Of a DNA stretch of 64,000 nucleotides, positions 16,273 through 23,831 are shown piece by piece. Location: NCBI RefSeq assembly GCF_018069705.1, contig NZ_CP072943.1, forward strand, positions 947,260 through 1,011,259, read 5' to 3'. Each line of letters begins with the position of its first letter. The stretch's first letter is position 1. The stretch is from Aminithiophilus ramosus (lineage in GTDB: Bacteria; Synergistota; Synergistia; Synergistales; Aminithiophilaceae). The notes beneath the pieces were generated by a model that had not been told where the DNA came from, searched no databases, and worked only from the letters and a program-made list of their open reading frames with translations. The translations under genes and the position numbers were made by a program.

Positions 16273-16301
16273 TTGTCGCCCCCCGCGCGGAGGCTTATAA
16301 T
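16273..16301 (+). promoter_or_regulatory. Predicted promoter overlapping the ureohydrolase start codon
   Basis: TTGTCG (16273-16278), a 17-bp spacer and perfect TATAAT (16296-16301). The last two bases of the hexamer are the AT of the annotated ATG at 16300. If used, transcription starts near 16308, inside the reading frame. Confidence 0.45.
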
Positions 16302-17313
16302 GACCGCCACATTCTTCGACAGGGTCGAGGTGAGTCCTTTGTGGAGCGAGCTGGTTCCTCCCGAGAGGGAGCTTTTTTTTTCTAAAGGGGACGAAAAGGA
16401 TCCCCGCATGGGGGAGATCGTCCTGCCCGCCGCCGGGACGATTCCCGATGGCGTCGACGTGGCCTTCGTCGGCGTTCCCGAAGACCGGGGCATCGTGGCC
16501 AACGGCGGTCGCGAGGGGGCTCGGTCGGGTCCCAGGGCCATCCGCCGGGCCTTCTACCGCCTGACGCCGGGCTTCCGTCCGGCCCTGAGCGACCTGAGCC
16601 TCATCGACATCGGCGACGTGAGGACCGAGGGGAGAACGCTGGAAGAGGTCCACGAGAGCGCCCGGACCGTCGTGACCTCCATTGCCGCCAGGGGGATCCT
16701 CCCCGTCGTCCTCGGCGGCAGCCACGACCTGACCTTTCCCGGACTGGCCGGGCTCGTCGACGGCCTCGGACTGAACGAGGGCGACCTGGGCGTCGTCAAC
16801 GTCGACAGCCACCTCGACGTCCGCGACATGAGCCACGGCCTCACCAGCGGAACCCCCTTCTTCAGGGCCCTCGAGGAACTTCCCCGGCGAGCCCTGAAGG
16901 GGGACAATTTCGCCGAATACGGCATTCAGGAACTCCACAATTCGCCCTGGTACTACCAGTGGCTCCGCCAGGCCGGGGGCTCCGTCTTCACCCTCAAATC
17001 CCTCCAGGGACGGCCCATGGAGACCTTCCTTCAGGCTCTTCAGGTGGCCGGAGAGGGGCCGCACACCATCGCCGTATCCGTCGACATCGACGCGGCTCGC
17101 AGCACCGACGCCCCCGGCGCCTCGGCGAGCAACCCCAACGGCCTCTCGGCCCAGGATCTGGAAAAAGTGGCCTACCTGGCCGGCAGGACCGAACGGGTCC
17201 GCTTCTTCGACATCATGGAGATGAGCCCCCCCCTCGACGTGGACGGAAGGACGGCCGCCCTGGCCGCGGCCGTCCTCTTCTGGTTCCTCAAGGGCCTCTG
17301 CGAGAGGAAATGA
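16300..17313 (+). CDS. Arginase/formimidoylglutamase (HutG-like) family ureohydrolase
   Basis: 337 residues. The dimanganese-site ligands are readable: His in GGSHDLTFP, Asp-His-Asp in VNVDSHLDVRD, and two Asp in SVDIDAARSTDAPG; the following ASNPNGLS loop resembles formimidoylglutamases more than agmatinases. It would hydrolyse a guanidino or formimino amide such as N-formimino-glutamate in histidine degradation; the substrate is inference. The ATG at 16300 has GGAGG 6 nt upstream. A TTG at 16339 preceded by GAGGTGA is an alternative start that fits the overlapping promoter better and would give 324 residues. No other hut genes are adjacent. Confidence 0.85.
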   Translation: MTATFFDRVEVSPLWSELVPPERELFFSKGDEKDPRMGEIVLPAAGTIPDGVDVAFVGVPEDRGIVANGGREGARSGPRAIRRAFYRLTPGFRPALSDLSLIDIGDVRTEGRTLEEVHESARTVVTSIAARGILPVVLGGSHDLTFPGLAGLVDGLGLNEGDLGVVNVDSHLDVRDMSHGLTSGTPFFRALEELPRRALKGDNFAEYGIQELHNSPWYYQWLRQAGGSVFTLKSLQGRPMETFLQALQVAGEGPHTIAVSVDIDAARSTDAPGASASNPNGLSAQDLEKVAYLAGRTERVRFFDIMEMSPPLDVDGRTAALAAAVLFWFLKGLCERK

Positions 17314-17636
17314 GAGGCCCAGGAGGCAAACCCGCAGGCCGACGAGGGGCGTTCCGCCGATCCGGTCACGAAGCGACACGGAGAGCCTGACGGCCGATCC
17401 CTGCCCTTCCTCCCGAGAAACCCGACGCTCCCCGGTTCGGAGGTACCCGTCTCCGCCTCGAGAGATGATCCCGGGGCCACCTCTCTGCGGACCCGACCTC
17501 TCCTGCCCCATGCCTCGCAAACAGGACCTGTCGATCGGGGAGTGGCCTTTAGGGGAATTTTTCACTTTCTAAAAAACCTTCCAAATGGTATGCTTGTGGC
17601 CGAAAATCCCATGCGATTGCCGAAGGAGGAACCATC
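17314..17636 (+). other. Intergenic region with diverged repeat R3
   Basis: A 323-bp non-coding gap. About 17334-17480 is a worn copy of the R1/R2 repeat: ACCCGCAGGCC, TTCCGCCGATCCGG and, further on, CGGTTCGGAGG and CCGTCTCCG occur in the same order. Past the repeat, an AT-richer stretch (17555-17600) probably holds the promoter of the flavodoxin gene, but no convincing -35/-10 pair can be fixed. A clean GGAGG precedes the ATG at 17637. Confidence 0.45.
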
Positions 17637-18191
17637 ATGACAAAGGTCACACTGATTCTCGGAAGCCCCCGCAGAGGCGGCAACACGGAGACGCTGGCCG
17701 AGGCCTTTCTGTCGGCGCCGGGAAAGGCGGAGAGAATCGACCGCTTCCGCCTCTACGACATGTCCTTTCAGGGCTGCATCGACTGTCGCGGCTGCTGGAC
17801 CCAGGGAAGGCCCTGCCTCTTCGACGACGATCTGACCGCCCTTTACGAGTCCCTCCGGGAGGCCGACGTCGTCCTCTTCGCCTCGCCTCTCTACTGGTAC
17901 AGCTGGACGGGCCCCGTCAAGACGCTCTGGGACCGTCTTTTGCCCCTCTACGGGGAGCATGACGGGGGCTTCTCCCTGAAGGGGAAGAGATCGGTTCTGA
18001 TCGGCGCCGCCGGCGACGAGGACGGCACCTGTTTCCAGGGACTCCTTTTCAGCTTCCGCCGATCCTCCGCCCTCATGGGAATGGCCGTCGCCGGCGAGTT
18101 CTGTCTCTCGGGTCTCTATGAGGCCGAAGCCGTCAGGAAGCGACCCGAGCTCCTTCAGAAGATGGCCCTCGCCGGCAAGTCCATCCTCTGA
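17637..18191 (+). CDS. Flavodoxin-fold NAD(P)H-dependent FMN reductase family protein
   Basis: 184 residues. The N terminus carries the phosphate-binding loop GSPRRGGNTETLAEAF, then the Cys-rich GCIDCRGCW segment typical of iron-sulfur-flavoprotein-like members. The flavin-contact block is ASPLYWYSWTGPVKTLWDR. It should bind FMN and act as a quinone, flavin or metal reductase; the spacing of the Cys residues (CxxCxxC) might allow redox or metal binding. The substrate is unknown. Six bases separate it from the downstream lysO genes, suggesting one transcript. Confidence 0.85.
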   Translation: MTKVTLILGSPRRGGNTETLAEAFLSAPGKAERIDRFRLYDMSFQGCIDCRGCWTQGRPCLFDDDLTALYESLREADVVLFASPLYWYSWTGPVKTLWDRLLPLYGEHDGGFSLKGKRSVLIGAAGDEDGTCFQGLLFSFRRSSALMGMAVAGEFCLSGLYEAEAVRKRPELLQKMALAGKSIL

Positions 18192-18197
18192 GGGGCC

Positions 18198-18479
18198 ATG
18201 GACATCCTTCTTTTCGCCCTCTGTCTGACTGCGGGGATCGCGGCGGGAAAGAGCGGCCGGCTGCCCTCGTCGGTAACGGCCCGAAGCTCTCTGGGGCTGA
18301 CGGCGGCCGTCTATCTCCTTCTCTTCCTCATCGGCTGCGAGCTGGGAAGCTACCGTTCCCTGCTGGGACAGATGGGAAGCCTGGGCCTCAAGGCGGGAGC
18401 CCTCTGCCTCGGGGGGCTTCTGGGCAGCGCCCTCCTTTGCCGCCTCGTCGTCTTCGGCGGAGGTGACGGTCCTGTTTGA
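18198..18479 (+). CDS. lysO: LysO-type lysine exporter, N-terminal (small) subunit
   Basis: 93 residues with about three membrane helices (LLFALCLTAGIAAG, VYLLLFLIGCELGS, LCLGGLLGSALLCR). Together with the next gene it matches the DUF340/LysO family, which exports L-lysine and related amino acids. In E. coli LysO is a single protein of about 300 residues; here the family is encoded by two reading frames that overlap by 17 bp. The GCELG block corresponds to the N-terminal half of the single-chain form. Confidence 0.8.
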   Translation: MDILLFALCLTAGIAAGKSGRLPSSVTARSSLGLTAAVYLLLFLIGCELGSYRSLLGQMGSLGLKAGALCLGGLLGSALLCRLVVFGGGDGPV

Positions 18480-19080
18480 CCCCAGACCGCTTTTCGTCCT
18501 CCTGGCGGGAACGGCCCTGGGCGCCATGGGCTGGCTTCCCGAGGGCTTCTCCTCTCTCATCGACCCGCTGCTCAAGGGGGCCTTGATCCTCCTCTTCCTC
18601 GCCATCGGCCTCGACATGGGCAAGGACCCCCACCTCTGGGAGAGCCTCCGCTCTCTTTCGCCCAGAACACTCCTCCTGCCCGCCGCCGCCCTCGGCGGCA
18701 GCATCGGCGGCGGCGTCCTGGCCGGAATGGCCACGGGACTTCCCCTTGCCCTCTCGGCATCGGCCTCGGCGGGCTGCGGCTACTACAGCATCACCATGAT
18801 CCTCCTCAAGGAAGCCGCCGGAATCGAGGCCGCCACGGTGGGTTTCGTCGCCAATCTGCTCCGGGAGATCCTCATCATCGTGGCCATGCCCCTCCTGGTC
18901 CGCCTTTTCGGCAAAAACGGCGCCGTCGGCGCCGCAGGAGCGACGGCCATGGACACGGCCCTTCCCTTCATCGTCCGCAGCGCCGGCAAAGAGGTGGCCG
19001 TTCTCTCCTTCCTCTCCGGCGTCGTCTTGACGCTCGTCATTCCCCTGGCCGTTCCCCTCGTCTACCGCCTCCTCCTCTGA
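18463..19080 (+). CDS. lysO: LysO-type lysine exporter, C-terminal (large) subunit
   Basis: 205 residues with about six membrane helices. Conserved DUF340 blocks are FLAIGLDMGKD, ASASAGCGYYSITMILL, ATVGFVANLLREILIIVAMP and the TAMDTALPFIVRSAG block. It is out of frame with, and overlaps, the 93-residue partner. The GTG start has GGAGG almost touching it; a CTG three codons later has better spacing, so the exact start is uncertain. Two-gene LysO is known in other anaerobes, so I regard it as a natural split rather than damage. Export of lysine would relieve pools built up by peptide fermentation (inference). Confidence 0.85.
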   Translation: MTVLFDPRPLFVLLAGTALGAMGWLPEGFSSLIDPLLKGALILLFLAIGLDMGKDPHLWESLRSLSPRTLLLPAAALGGSIGGGVLAGMATGLPLALSASASAGCGYYSITMILLKEAAGIEAATVGFVANLLREILIIVAMPLLVRLFGKNGAVGAAGATAMDTALPFIVRSAGKEVAVLSFLSGVVLTLVIPLAVPLVYRLLL

Positions 19081-19125
19081 TCGTGTCCATGCAGGTTTTT
19101 TCACGAAAAACCTGCATGGACACGA
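19081..19125. repeat. Perfect inverted repeat, 20-bp arms and 5-bp loop
   Basis: The left arm (19081-19100) begins TCGTGTCCATGCAGG and ends in five T; the loop is TCACG; the right arm (19106-19125) is the exact complement. It starts right after the lysO stop codon. No T-run follows the stem, so it is not a classical terminator, although the T-run sits inside the stem. It may end or stabilise the lysO mRNA, or be an operator for glnN. Confidence 0.85.
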
Positions 19126-19184
19126 CAATATTCCTGCTAAATTGATCTGATCGCGCAATTCGGCAATTGTTTCTCACGAAAAGC

Positions 19185-19213
19185 TTGCGCAATCTGCCGA
19201 GACGTGATAAAAC
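19185..19213 (+). promoter_or_regulatory. Predicted promoter of glnN
   Basis: TTGCGC (19185-19190), a 17-bp spacer and TAAAAC (19208-19213), giving a short leader to the ATG at 19245. The sequence just upstream (19151-19205) contains two related blocks, GCGCAATTCGGC and GCGCAATCTGCC, which might be regulator sites. Confidence 0.4.
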
Positions 19214-19244
19214 ACCTCCATGCTCTCCAAGGAGGATGATCGTT

Positions 19245-21362
19245 ATGACCGAGTCGCTGCGGCCTTCAGCCACTTTCGGCGTCAACGTTTTCGACAGGCG
19301 CACCATGAGGGAACGTCTTCCCCGTGATGTCTACGAACAGCTCCTTGCCTCCGTCGAAGGAGGCGCCCCCCTCGACGACGGCGTGGCCAACGCCGTCGCC
19401 ATGGCCATGAAGGAGTGGGCCCTCGCCCGGGGAACCACGCACTACACCCACTGGTTTCAGCCCCGGACGGAGATGACGGCGGAAAAGCACATGGCCTTCC
19501 TCTCCCTGGACCGCAAGGGATTTCCCCTGGAGACCTTCACGGGCGGCGAGCTGATCCAGAGCGAGCCCGACGCCTCCTCGCTGCCTTCCGGCGGCATACG
19601 GACCACCTTCGAGGCCCGGGGCTACACGGCATGGGATCCCACCAGCCCGGCCTTCATCATGGACGACGGCGTCGGCGGAACTCTTTTCATCCCCTCCGTT
19701 TTCATCTCTCACGACGGCACGCCCCTGGACCTCAAGACGCCCCTCCTGCGCAGCCTCGCGGCCATGGAGCCCCGAGCCCTGCGCCTTCTCAAGCTCTTCG
19801 GCAACAGGACCGTCAAAAACGTCCAGATGACCGTCGGGTCGGAGCAGGAGTTCTTCCTCGTCGACGAGGAAGTCGCCCGACGCAGGCCCGATCTGATCTA
19901 CTGCGGAAAGACCGTTTTCGGCTCCCTGCCGCCCAAGGCCCAGCAGATGGAGGATCACTATTTCGGGACGATCCATCCCCGCGTTCTGGCCTTCATGAAC
20001 GACGTCGAAGAGGAGCTGACGCGCCTGGGCGTCGTCATCAAGACGCGCCACAACGAGGTCGCCCCCTGTCAGTTCGAATTCGCCCCGCTCCACTGCGAGG
20101 CCAACCTCGCCTCGGACCAGAACCAGATGACCATGGGCGTCATGCGCAAGCAGGCCCGCCGGCACGGCTTCCGACTCATCCTCCACGAGAAACCCTTCAT
20201 GGGCCTCAACGGCAGCGGCAAGCACACCAACTTCTCCCTCCAGGACAGCGAGGGGCGGAACCTGCTGGAGCCGTCGACGAACCAGAGGCGCAACCTCCAG
20301 TTTCTGGCCTTCCTCTCGGCCCTTCTCCTCGGCGTGGCCCGTTACGGCGGCCTTCTGAGGGCCTCCATCGCCTCGGCGGGAAACATGCACCGTCTGGGCG
20401 GCAACGAGGCGCCTCCGACGATCATGAGCGTCTACCTGGGCGACGTGCTGACGCAGCTGCTGGAGAAGATCAAGGAGGGCTCCTTCAGCGACATGCCCGA
20501 CAAGGGCCTCCTCGATCTGGGCCTCAGCCGCCTTCCCTCGGTCAAGATCGACAACACGGACCGCAACAGGACCTCGCCCATCGCCTTCACGGGCAACAAA
20601 TTCGAGTTCCGCGCCACCGGATCCTCCCAGTCCATCGCCGGACCGGTGACAATGCTGCTGGCCCTCTGGAGCTGGGGCATGGACCGGATGGCCGAGATGA
20701 TCGAAAGCCGCACCGGAGGCGGCTGGGACATCACCGACGCCGCCCTCGACGCCATCCGCCAGGCCTACCGGGAGGGAAGCATCGTCTGCTTCGACGGCAA
20801 CTGCTACGCCTCGGAGTGGCGCGAAGAGGCCCAGGGACGGAAGCTCCCCCTGGCGGACACGACGCCCGAAGCCCTGGCTCTCTACCTGGTGCCGGAGCAC
20901 CGGAAACTCCTCGACGAGATGGGGATCATGTCCGACAGGGAGATCGTGGCCTATTACGAGACGCGACTGGAACAGTACTTCAAGACCGTCGACATCGAAA
21001 TGGGCATCTTCTCCTCCATGGTCTGGGAGGGTGTCCTGCCCGCCCTCTCCCAACAGATCGGCCAGGAGGCCCAGGCCCTTCGCGACCTTCCCGAGGAACT
21101 GGCCGGCCAGGCGACGGGATGGAAGGAGGATCTGGGACGTCTCCTGGGGCTCCGCCAGAGCCTGTCGGAGAGGACGAAGAAGCTCGAAGGCCTGAGGAAG
21201 AGCCTGGCCGACCTCGACATCGAAACTCAGGCCAACCGCCTGACCTCCGAAGGTCTTCCCCTCTTCGAGGAGGCCCGTGCCCTCTGCGACGAGGTGGAGG
21301 GGCTCGTCTCCCTGCCGGTCTGGCCCTACCCCACCTACCGGGATCTCTTCTCGCTCAAGTAG
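19245..21362 (+). CDS. glnN: Glutamine synthetase type III
   Basis: 705 residues, the size of GSIII rather than GSI (about 450). The unique N-terminal domain (FGVNVFDRRTMRERLP, THWFQP, GGELIQSEPDASSLP) is followed by the catalytic domain with GSEQEFFLVD, NGSGKHTNFSL, GGNEAPPTIMSVYLG and NRTSPIAFTGNKFEFR. It makes glutamine from glutamate, ammonia and ATP. I use the second ATG (19245) because GGAGG lies 9 nt upstream; the first (19236) touches the ribosome binding site. It is monocistronic, with a terminator at 21406-21442. No glnK/amtB neighbour is present. Confidence 0.96.
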   Translation: MTESLRPSATFGVNVFDRRTMRERLPRDVYEQLLASVEGGAPLDDGVANAVAMAMKEWALARGTTHYTHWFQPRTEMTAEKHMAFLSLDRKGFPLETFTGGELIQSEPDASSLPSGGIRTTFEARGYTAWDPTSPAFIMDDGVGGTLFIPSVFISHDGTPLDLKTPLLRSLAAMEPRALRLLKLFGNRTVKNVQMTVGSEQEFFLVDEEVARRRPDLIYCGKTVFGSLPPKAQQMEDHYFGTIHPRVLAFMNDVEEELTRLGVVIKTRHNEVAPCQFEFAPLHCEANLASDQNQMTMGVMRKQARRHGFRLILHEKPFMGLNGSGKHTNFSLQDSEGRNLLEPSTNQRRNLQFLAFLSALLLGVARYGGLLRASIASAGNMHRLGGNEAPPTIMSVYLGDVLTQLLEKIKEGSFSDMPDKGLLDLGLSRLPSVKIDNTDRNRTSPIAFTGNKFEFRATGSSQSIAGPVTMLLALWSWGMDRMAEMIESRTGGGWDITDAALDAIRQAYREGSIVCFDGNCYASEWREEAQGRKLPLADTTPEALALYLVPEHRKLLDEMGIMSDREIVAYYETRLEQYFKTVDIEMGIFSSMVWEGVLPALSQQIGQEAQALRDLPEELAGQATGWKEDLGRLLGLRQSLSERTKKLEGLRKSLADLDIETQANRLTSEGLPLFEEARALCDEVEGLVSLPVWPYPTYRDLFSLK

Positions 21363-21405
21363 CTCAAGCGGCTCGAGGCGTTTTCGACGAAGAGAGGCCC
21401 ATCGA

Positions 21406-21442
21406 CGAAGGAGGAGGTCCCTGAGGGGGGACCTCCTCCTTC
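21406..21442 (+). terminator. Probable terminator after glnN
   Basis: Hairpin AAGGAGGAGGTCCC-tgagg-GGGACCTCCTCCTT with a perfect 14-bp stem. The following T-run is poor (CGCTGTT), so efficiency is uncertain. Confidence 0.65.
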
Positions 21443-21733
21443 GCTGTTACGAGTCGCAGAAGAACGTCACGGGATCTGACACAAGTCAGGGAGAGAAGGA
21501 CAGACCCCGCATCTTCCGGACGAGGGACCAGTCTCCCCCGGAAGACGGCGACCGGCAAAAGGGTGAAAAGGACGAAAGCGCTTCCCCGTCACAGTAGGGG
21601 AGAAACCGCTTCCCGACAAGGGTGATTTTTCTCACCCCCCCTCGGGGAAGCAGTGTCGAAGAGGGTTTGCAGCGACGATGAAGCATGATACTCTGTGGGA
21701 GTGGCAGCGTCCACTCAAGGAGGTCCTTCTCTG
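21443..21733. other. Intergenic leader with an extended hairpin
   Basis: 291 bp between the glnN terminator and the LuxR-type gene. At 21608-21651 GCTTCCC...GGGAAGC encloses a second stem, GGGTGA-tttttc-TCACCC, making a two-part hairpin. A weak promoter (TTGCAG at 21667, 16-bp spacer, TACTCT at 21689) follows it. The AAGGAGG before the ATG at 21734 is well placed. Confidence 0.45.
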
Positions 21734-23131
21734 ATGTTTTCCTCCGCTTTCGGTCTCGGAGCCGTCACCGCCTGGCGGTGGCTGACCTTTCTCGAGGGAC
21801 ACCTTCTTTCCGTCTTCCCCGAGAGGACCTTGCTCGCCCCCCAGCAGGCCTTTCTTCTGTTCACCCTCCTCCACGGTCTGGGCCTCTTCGCGGCGGCCCG
21901 CCGTCTTCTTCCCTTCGACGAGGGGCGCGCGAAGACCACGCTCGTCCTGGGGGCCCTTCTCTCCTCGGCGAGCCAGGTCCCCTTCCTCCTGCCGGGATAC
22001 GTCACTTCCTGGGGCTGGGGCCTCCTCTTCACCTTCGTCGGAGCCCTGGGAGCGACGATCCTCTTCGTCCTCTGGTGCTGGCACCTCACGCAGTTCTCTC
22101 CGGCCGCCTCGGCCTTCCTCTTCGGCTGCGCCAACGTCCTGAGCGCCCTTGTCATCACCTTTTCTCCCTGGATCCCCCGAGAGATTCTTCTGGCCCTGAC
22201 GCTCCTCCTCCCCTTCGTCGCCGCCTGGTGCTGGCGCGCCCCCTCGGAGGGACTCTACGGGGCGAGAATCCCCTCTCCCCTCTCTCCCTCCTGGGGGCTT
22301 TCCCCCTATTCGCCCAAGCTGATGCTCCGCATCGGCTCCTTCTTTTTCACCTGTTCCCTCTTCCACGCCCTGCTCCTGACCTCTTCCTCTCCGGAACTCT
22401 ACCGGATCTGGAAGGTGACGGAGCCCCTCTACAGCATGGGGGCCCTGACCACGGGCCTTCTGATCTGGCGCTTCGCCGAGATCGACCTGCGGAATCTCTA
22501 CCGCATGGCCCAGACCCTCCTGGGCCTGGGTTTCGCCACCTTCCTCTTCCTCGGCGGTCATCATCCCCTCATCGCCGTGGCCCTGCTGCAGACGGGCTAC
22601 GGCGTCTTCGGAACCTACGCCTGGGTCCTCCTCCTCTACCTGGCCTCCAGGGCCGGGAGGAAAGAGGCCCTCGCCGTCGCCTCTCGGGGGCATTTCGGGG
22701 TCGTTCTTTCCGTCCTCGTCGGCATCGCCCTGACTCAGGGAGCCCAGAAGGCGGCCATGAAGTTGGGGCTGCCTCTGTCCCCCTTCCTGAGCCTGCTGGC
22801 CATCGCCACCCTCTTCCTGGCGGGCCTTGCCTTCGACGACGACAGAGAGACCTTCGCCGGCTATGACCTGCCCCTCGCCGACGGCGACGAGGAGGGCGGC
22901 GAAGGCCTCTCTCTTGCGGGACTTCTCGAGGAGGATCTCACCCGGCAGGAGCGGCGTGTCGCCCTTCTCGTCGCCGAGAGATGCTCCAACGCCGACATCT
23001 GCGGCCGGCTCAACATCACGACCAACACCGTCCGGACCCATCTGAAGAACATCTACCGCAAGCTGGACGTCTCGGGCCGGGAGGAACTTCAGGATCACCT
23101 GGCCTCTCTGGGGAAAAGGGGAGGACTTTAA
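21734..23131 (+). CDS. Membrane-embedded LuxR-family transcriptional regulator
   Basis: 465 residues. The first 380 or so hold about 12 hydrophobic helices arranged like an MFS-type membrane domain. An acidic linker (DDDRETFAGYDLPLADGDEE) leads to a C-terminal LuxR helix-turn-helix (about 400-460: LTRQERRVALLVAERCSN, ITTNTVRTHLKNIYRKL). Such proteins probably sense a ligand or membrane state and regulate transcription from the membrane; the ligand and targets are unknown. It is a single gene between GSIII and the T2SS cluster, transcribed towards the latter. Confidence 0.85.
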   Translation: MFSSAFGLGAVTAWRWLTFLEGHLLSVFPERTLLAPQQAFLLFTLLHGLGLFAAARRLLPFDEGRAKTTLVLGALLSSASQVPFLLPGYVTSWGWGLLFTFVGALGATILFVLWCWHLTQFSPAASAFLFGCANVLSALVITFSPWIPREILLALTLLLPFVAAWCWRAPSEGLYGARIPSPLSPSWGLSPYSPKLMLRIGSFFFTCSLFHALLLTSSSPELYRIWKVTEPLYSMGALTTGLLIWRFAEIDLRNLYRMAQTLLGLGFATFLFLGGHHPLIAVALLQTGYGVFGTYAWVLLLYLASRAGRKEALAVASRGHFGVVLSVLVGIALTQGAQKAAMKLGLPLSPFLSLLAIATLFLAGLAFDDDRETFAGYDLPLADGDEEGGEGLSLAGLLEEDLTRQERRVALLVAERCSNADICGRLNITTNTVRTHLKNIYRKLDVSGREELQDHLASLGKRGGL

Positions 23132-23414
23132 CCCGTCTTTCGCGCCCCGGCCTTGCCCTCCTCCGCGACGGAATTCGGCGGACCCGCGAGACAGGCCACC
23201 CGCAGCCGAGCCGCCGATCTCCGGAGGAGCAAGGCCGCCGCGAAGATCGGCCGTCCCCCGAAAAGCGACGCCTCCAGGCCGGACGGGGACCCGCGAACCG
23301 GGAGCGGCCGTGCGCCCACCTGAGACGAAAACGGCCGCGTTCCCGCAGGAAAGCCGACCGGTCACGCGCCGACGGCCCCCACTGGGACAGGACCCGCGAG
23401 GCTAGAGGCGGGAT
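23132..23414. other. Convergent intergenic region with possible repeat remnant R4
   Basis: 283 bp between the convergent LuxR-type gene and the last T2SS gene. Blocks such as CACCCGCAG, GCCGCCGATCTCCGG and ACGGCCGCGTTCCCG recall R2/R3 in the same order and orientation, but gaps are large. I see no intrinsic terminator with a T-run for either flank. Confidence 0.3.
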
Positions 23415-23828
23415 TCAGGGCCGCTTGACCTCCAGAACCTGGCCCGTCACGGTGACGTTGAAGGAACGGCCCTCTTCCCCCCTTTTCAGGACGATTTTCG
23501 ACGGAGAGAAGGAGCCGTCGGAGAAGATCAGGAGACGTTCCGGGACGAAGGCGACGGTCCACCGCCCCAGGGGGTAACGACCCAGCTCTCGGCCCGGCCC
23601 CTCGGCGGCGGGCCCGTAAAGGACGGCCGAAGCCCCCTCGCCTCGCAGGAAAAGCGTCTCCCCCTCTTTTTGAGCCCTGAGGGCCCCGTCGGTGAGAAGA
23701 CGTTTCAGCTCCAGGGCCGCGTCGGGCTCGGGAGCGACGAGACGGGGCAGAACCAGGCCGGCCAGGACGGCCAGGAGGGCCACCGTCACGAGGAGCTCGA
23801 CGAAGGTGAACCCCCTCCCGGCTCTCAC
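23415..23828 (-). CDS. gspH: Type II secretion pseudopilin, GspH-like
   Basis: 137 residues. It has a type IV prepilin signal: short basic leader (MRAGRG), cleavage before FTFVELLVTVALLAVLAGLVLPR, then a small C-terminal beta domain. Length and position after gspG favour GspH. It is the last gene of the cluster, 3 bp after gspG. It would join the periplasmic pseudopilus after processing by a prepilin peptidase not encoded in this window. Confidence 0.8.
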   Translation of the reverse strand: MRAGRGFTFVELLVTVALLAVLAGLVLPRLVAPEPDAALELKRLLTDGALRAQKEGETLFLRGEGASAVLYGPAAEGPGRELGRYPLGRWTVAFVPERLLIFSDGSFSPSKIVLKRGEEGRSFNVTVTGQVLEVKRP

Positions 23829-23831
23829 GGC

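Noticed and set aside
16018..16299. N-terminal extension of the ureohydrolase by 94 residues
   Set aside because: It runs through repeat R2 and GC-rich intergenic DNA, has an Arg-rich low-complexity translation and no ribosome binding site.
18463..18479. Sequencing frameshift in lysO
   Set aside because: Kept as two genes because two-gene LysO is known elsewhere and both frames are intact with plausible ends, although read-level data could change this.
19266..21053. A 595-residue minus-strand frame and a 669-residue plus frame within glnN
   Set aside because: Both are out-of-frame shadows; only the 705-residue frame has GSIII motifs.
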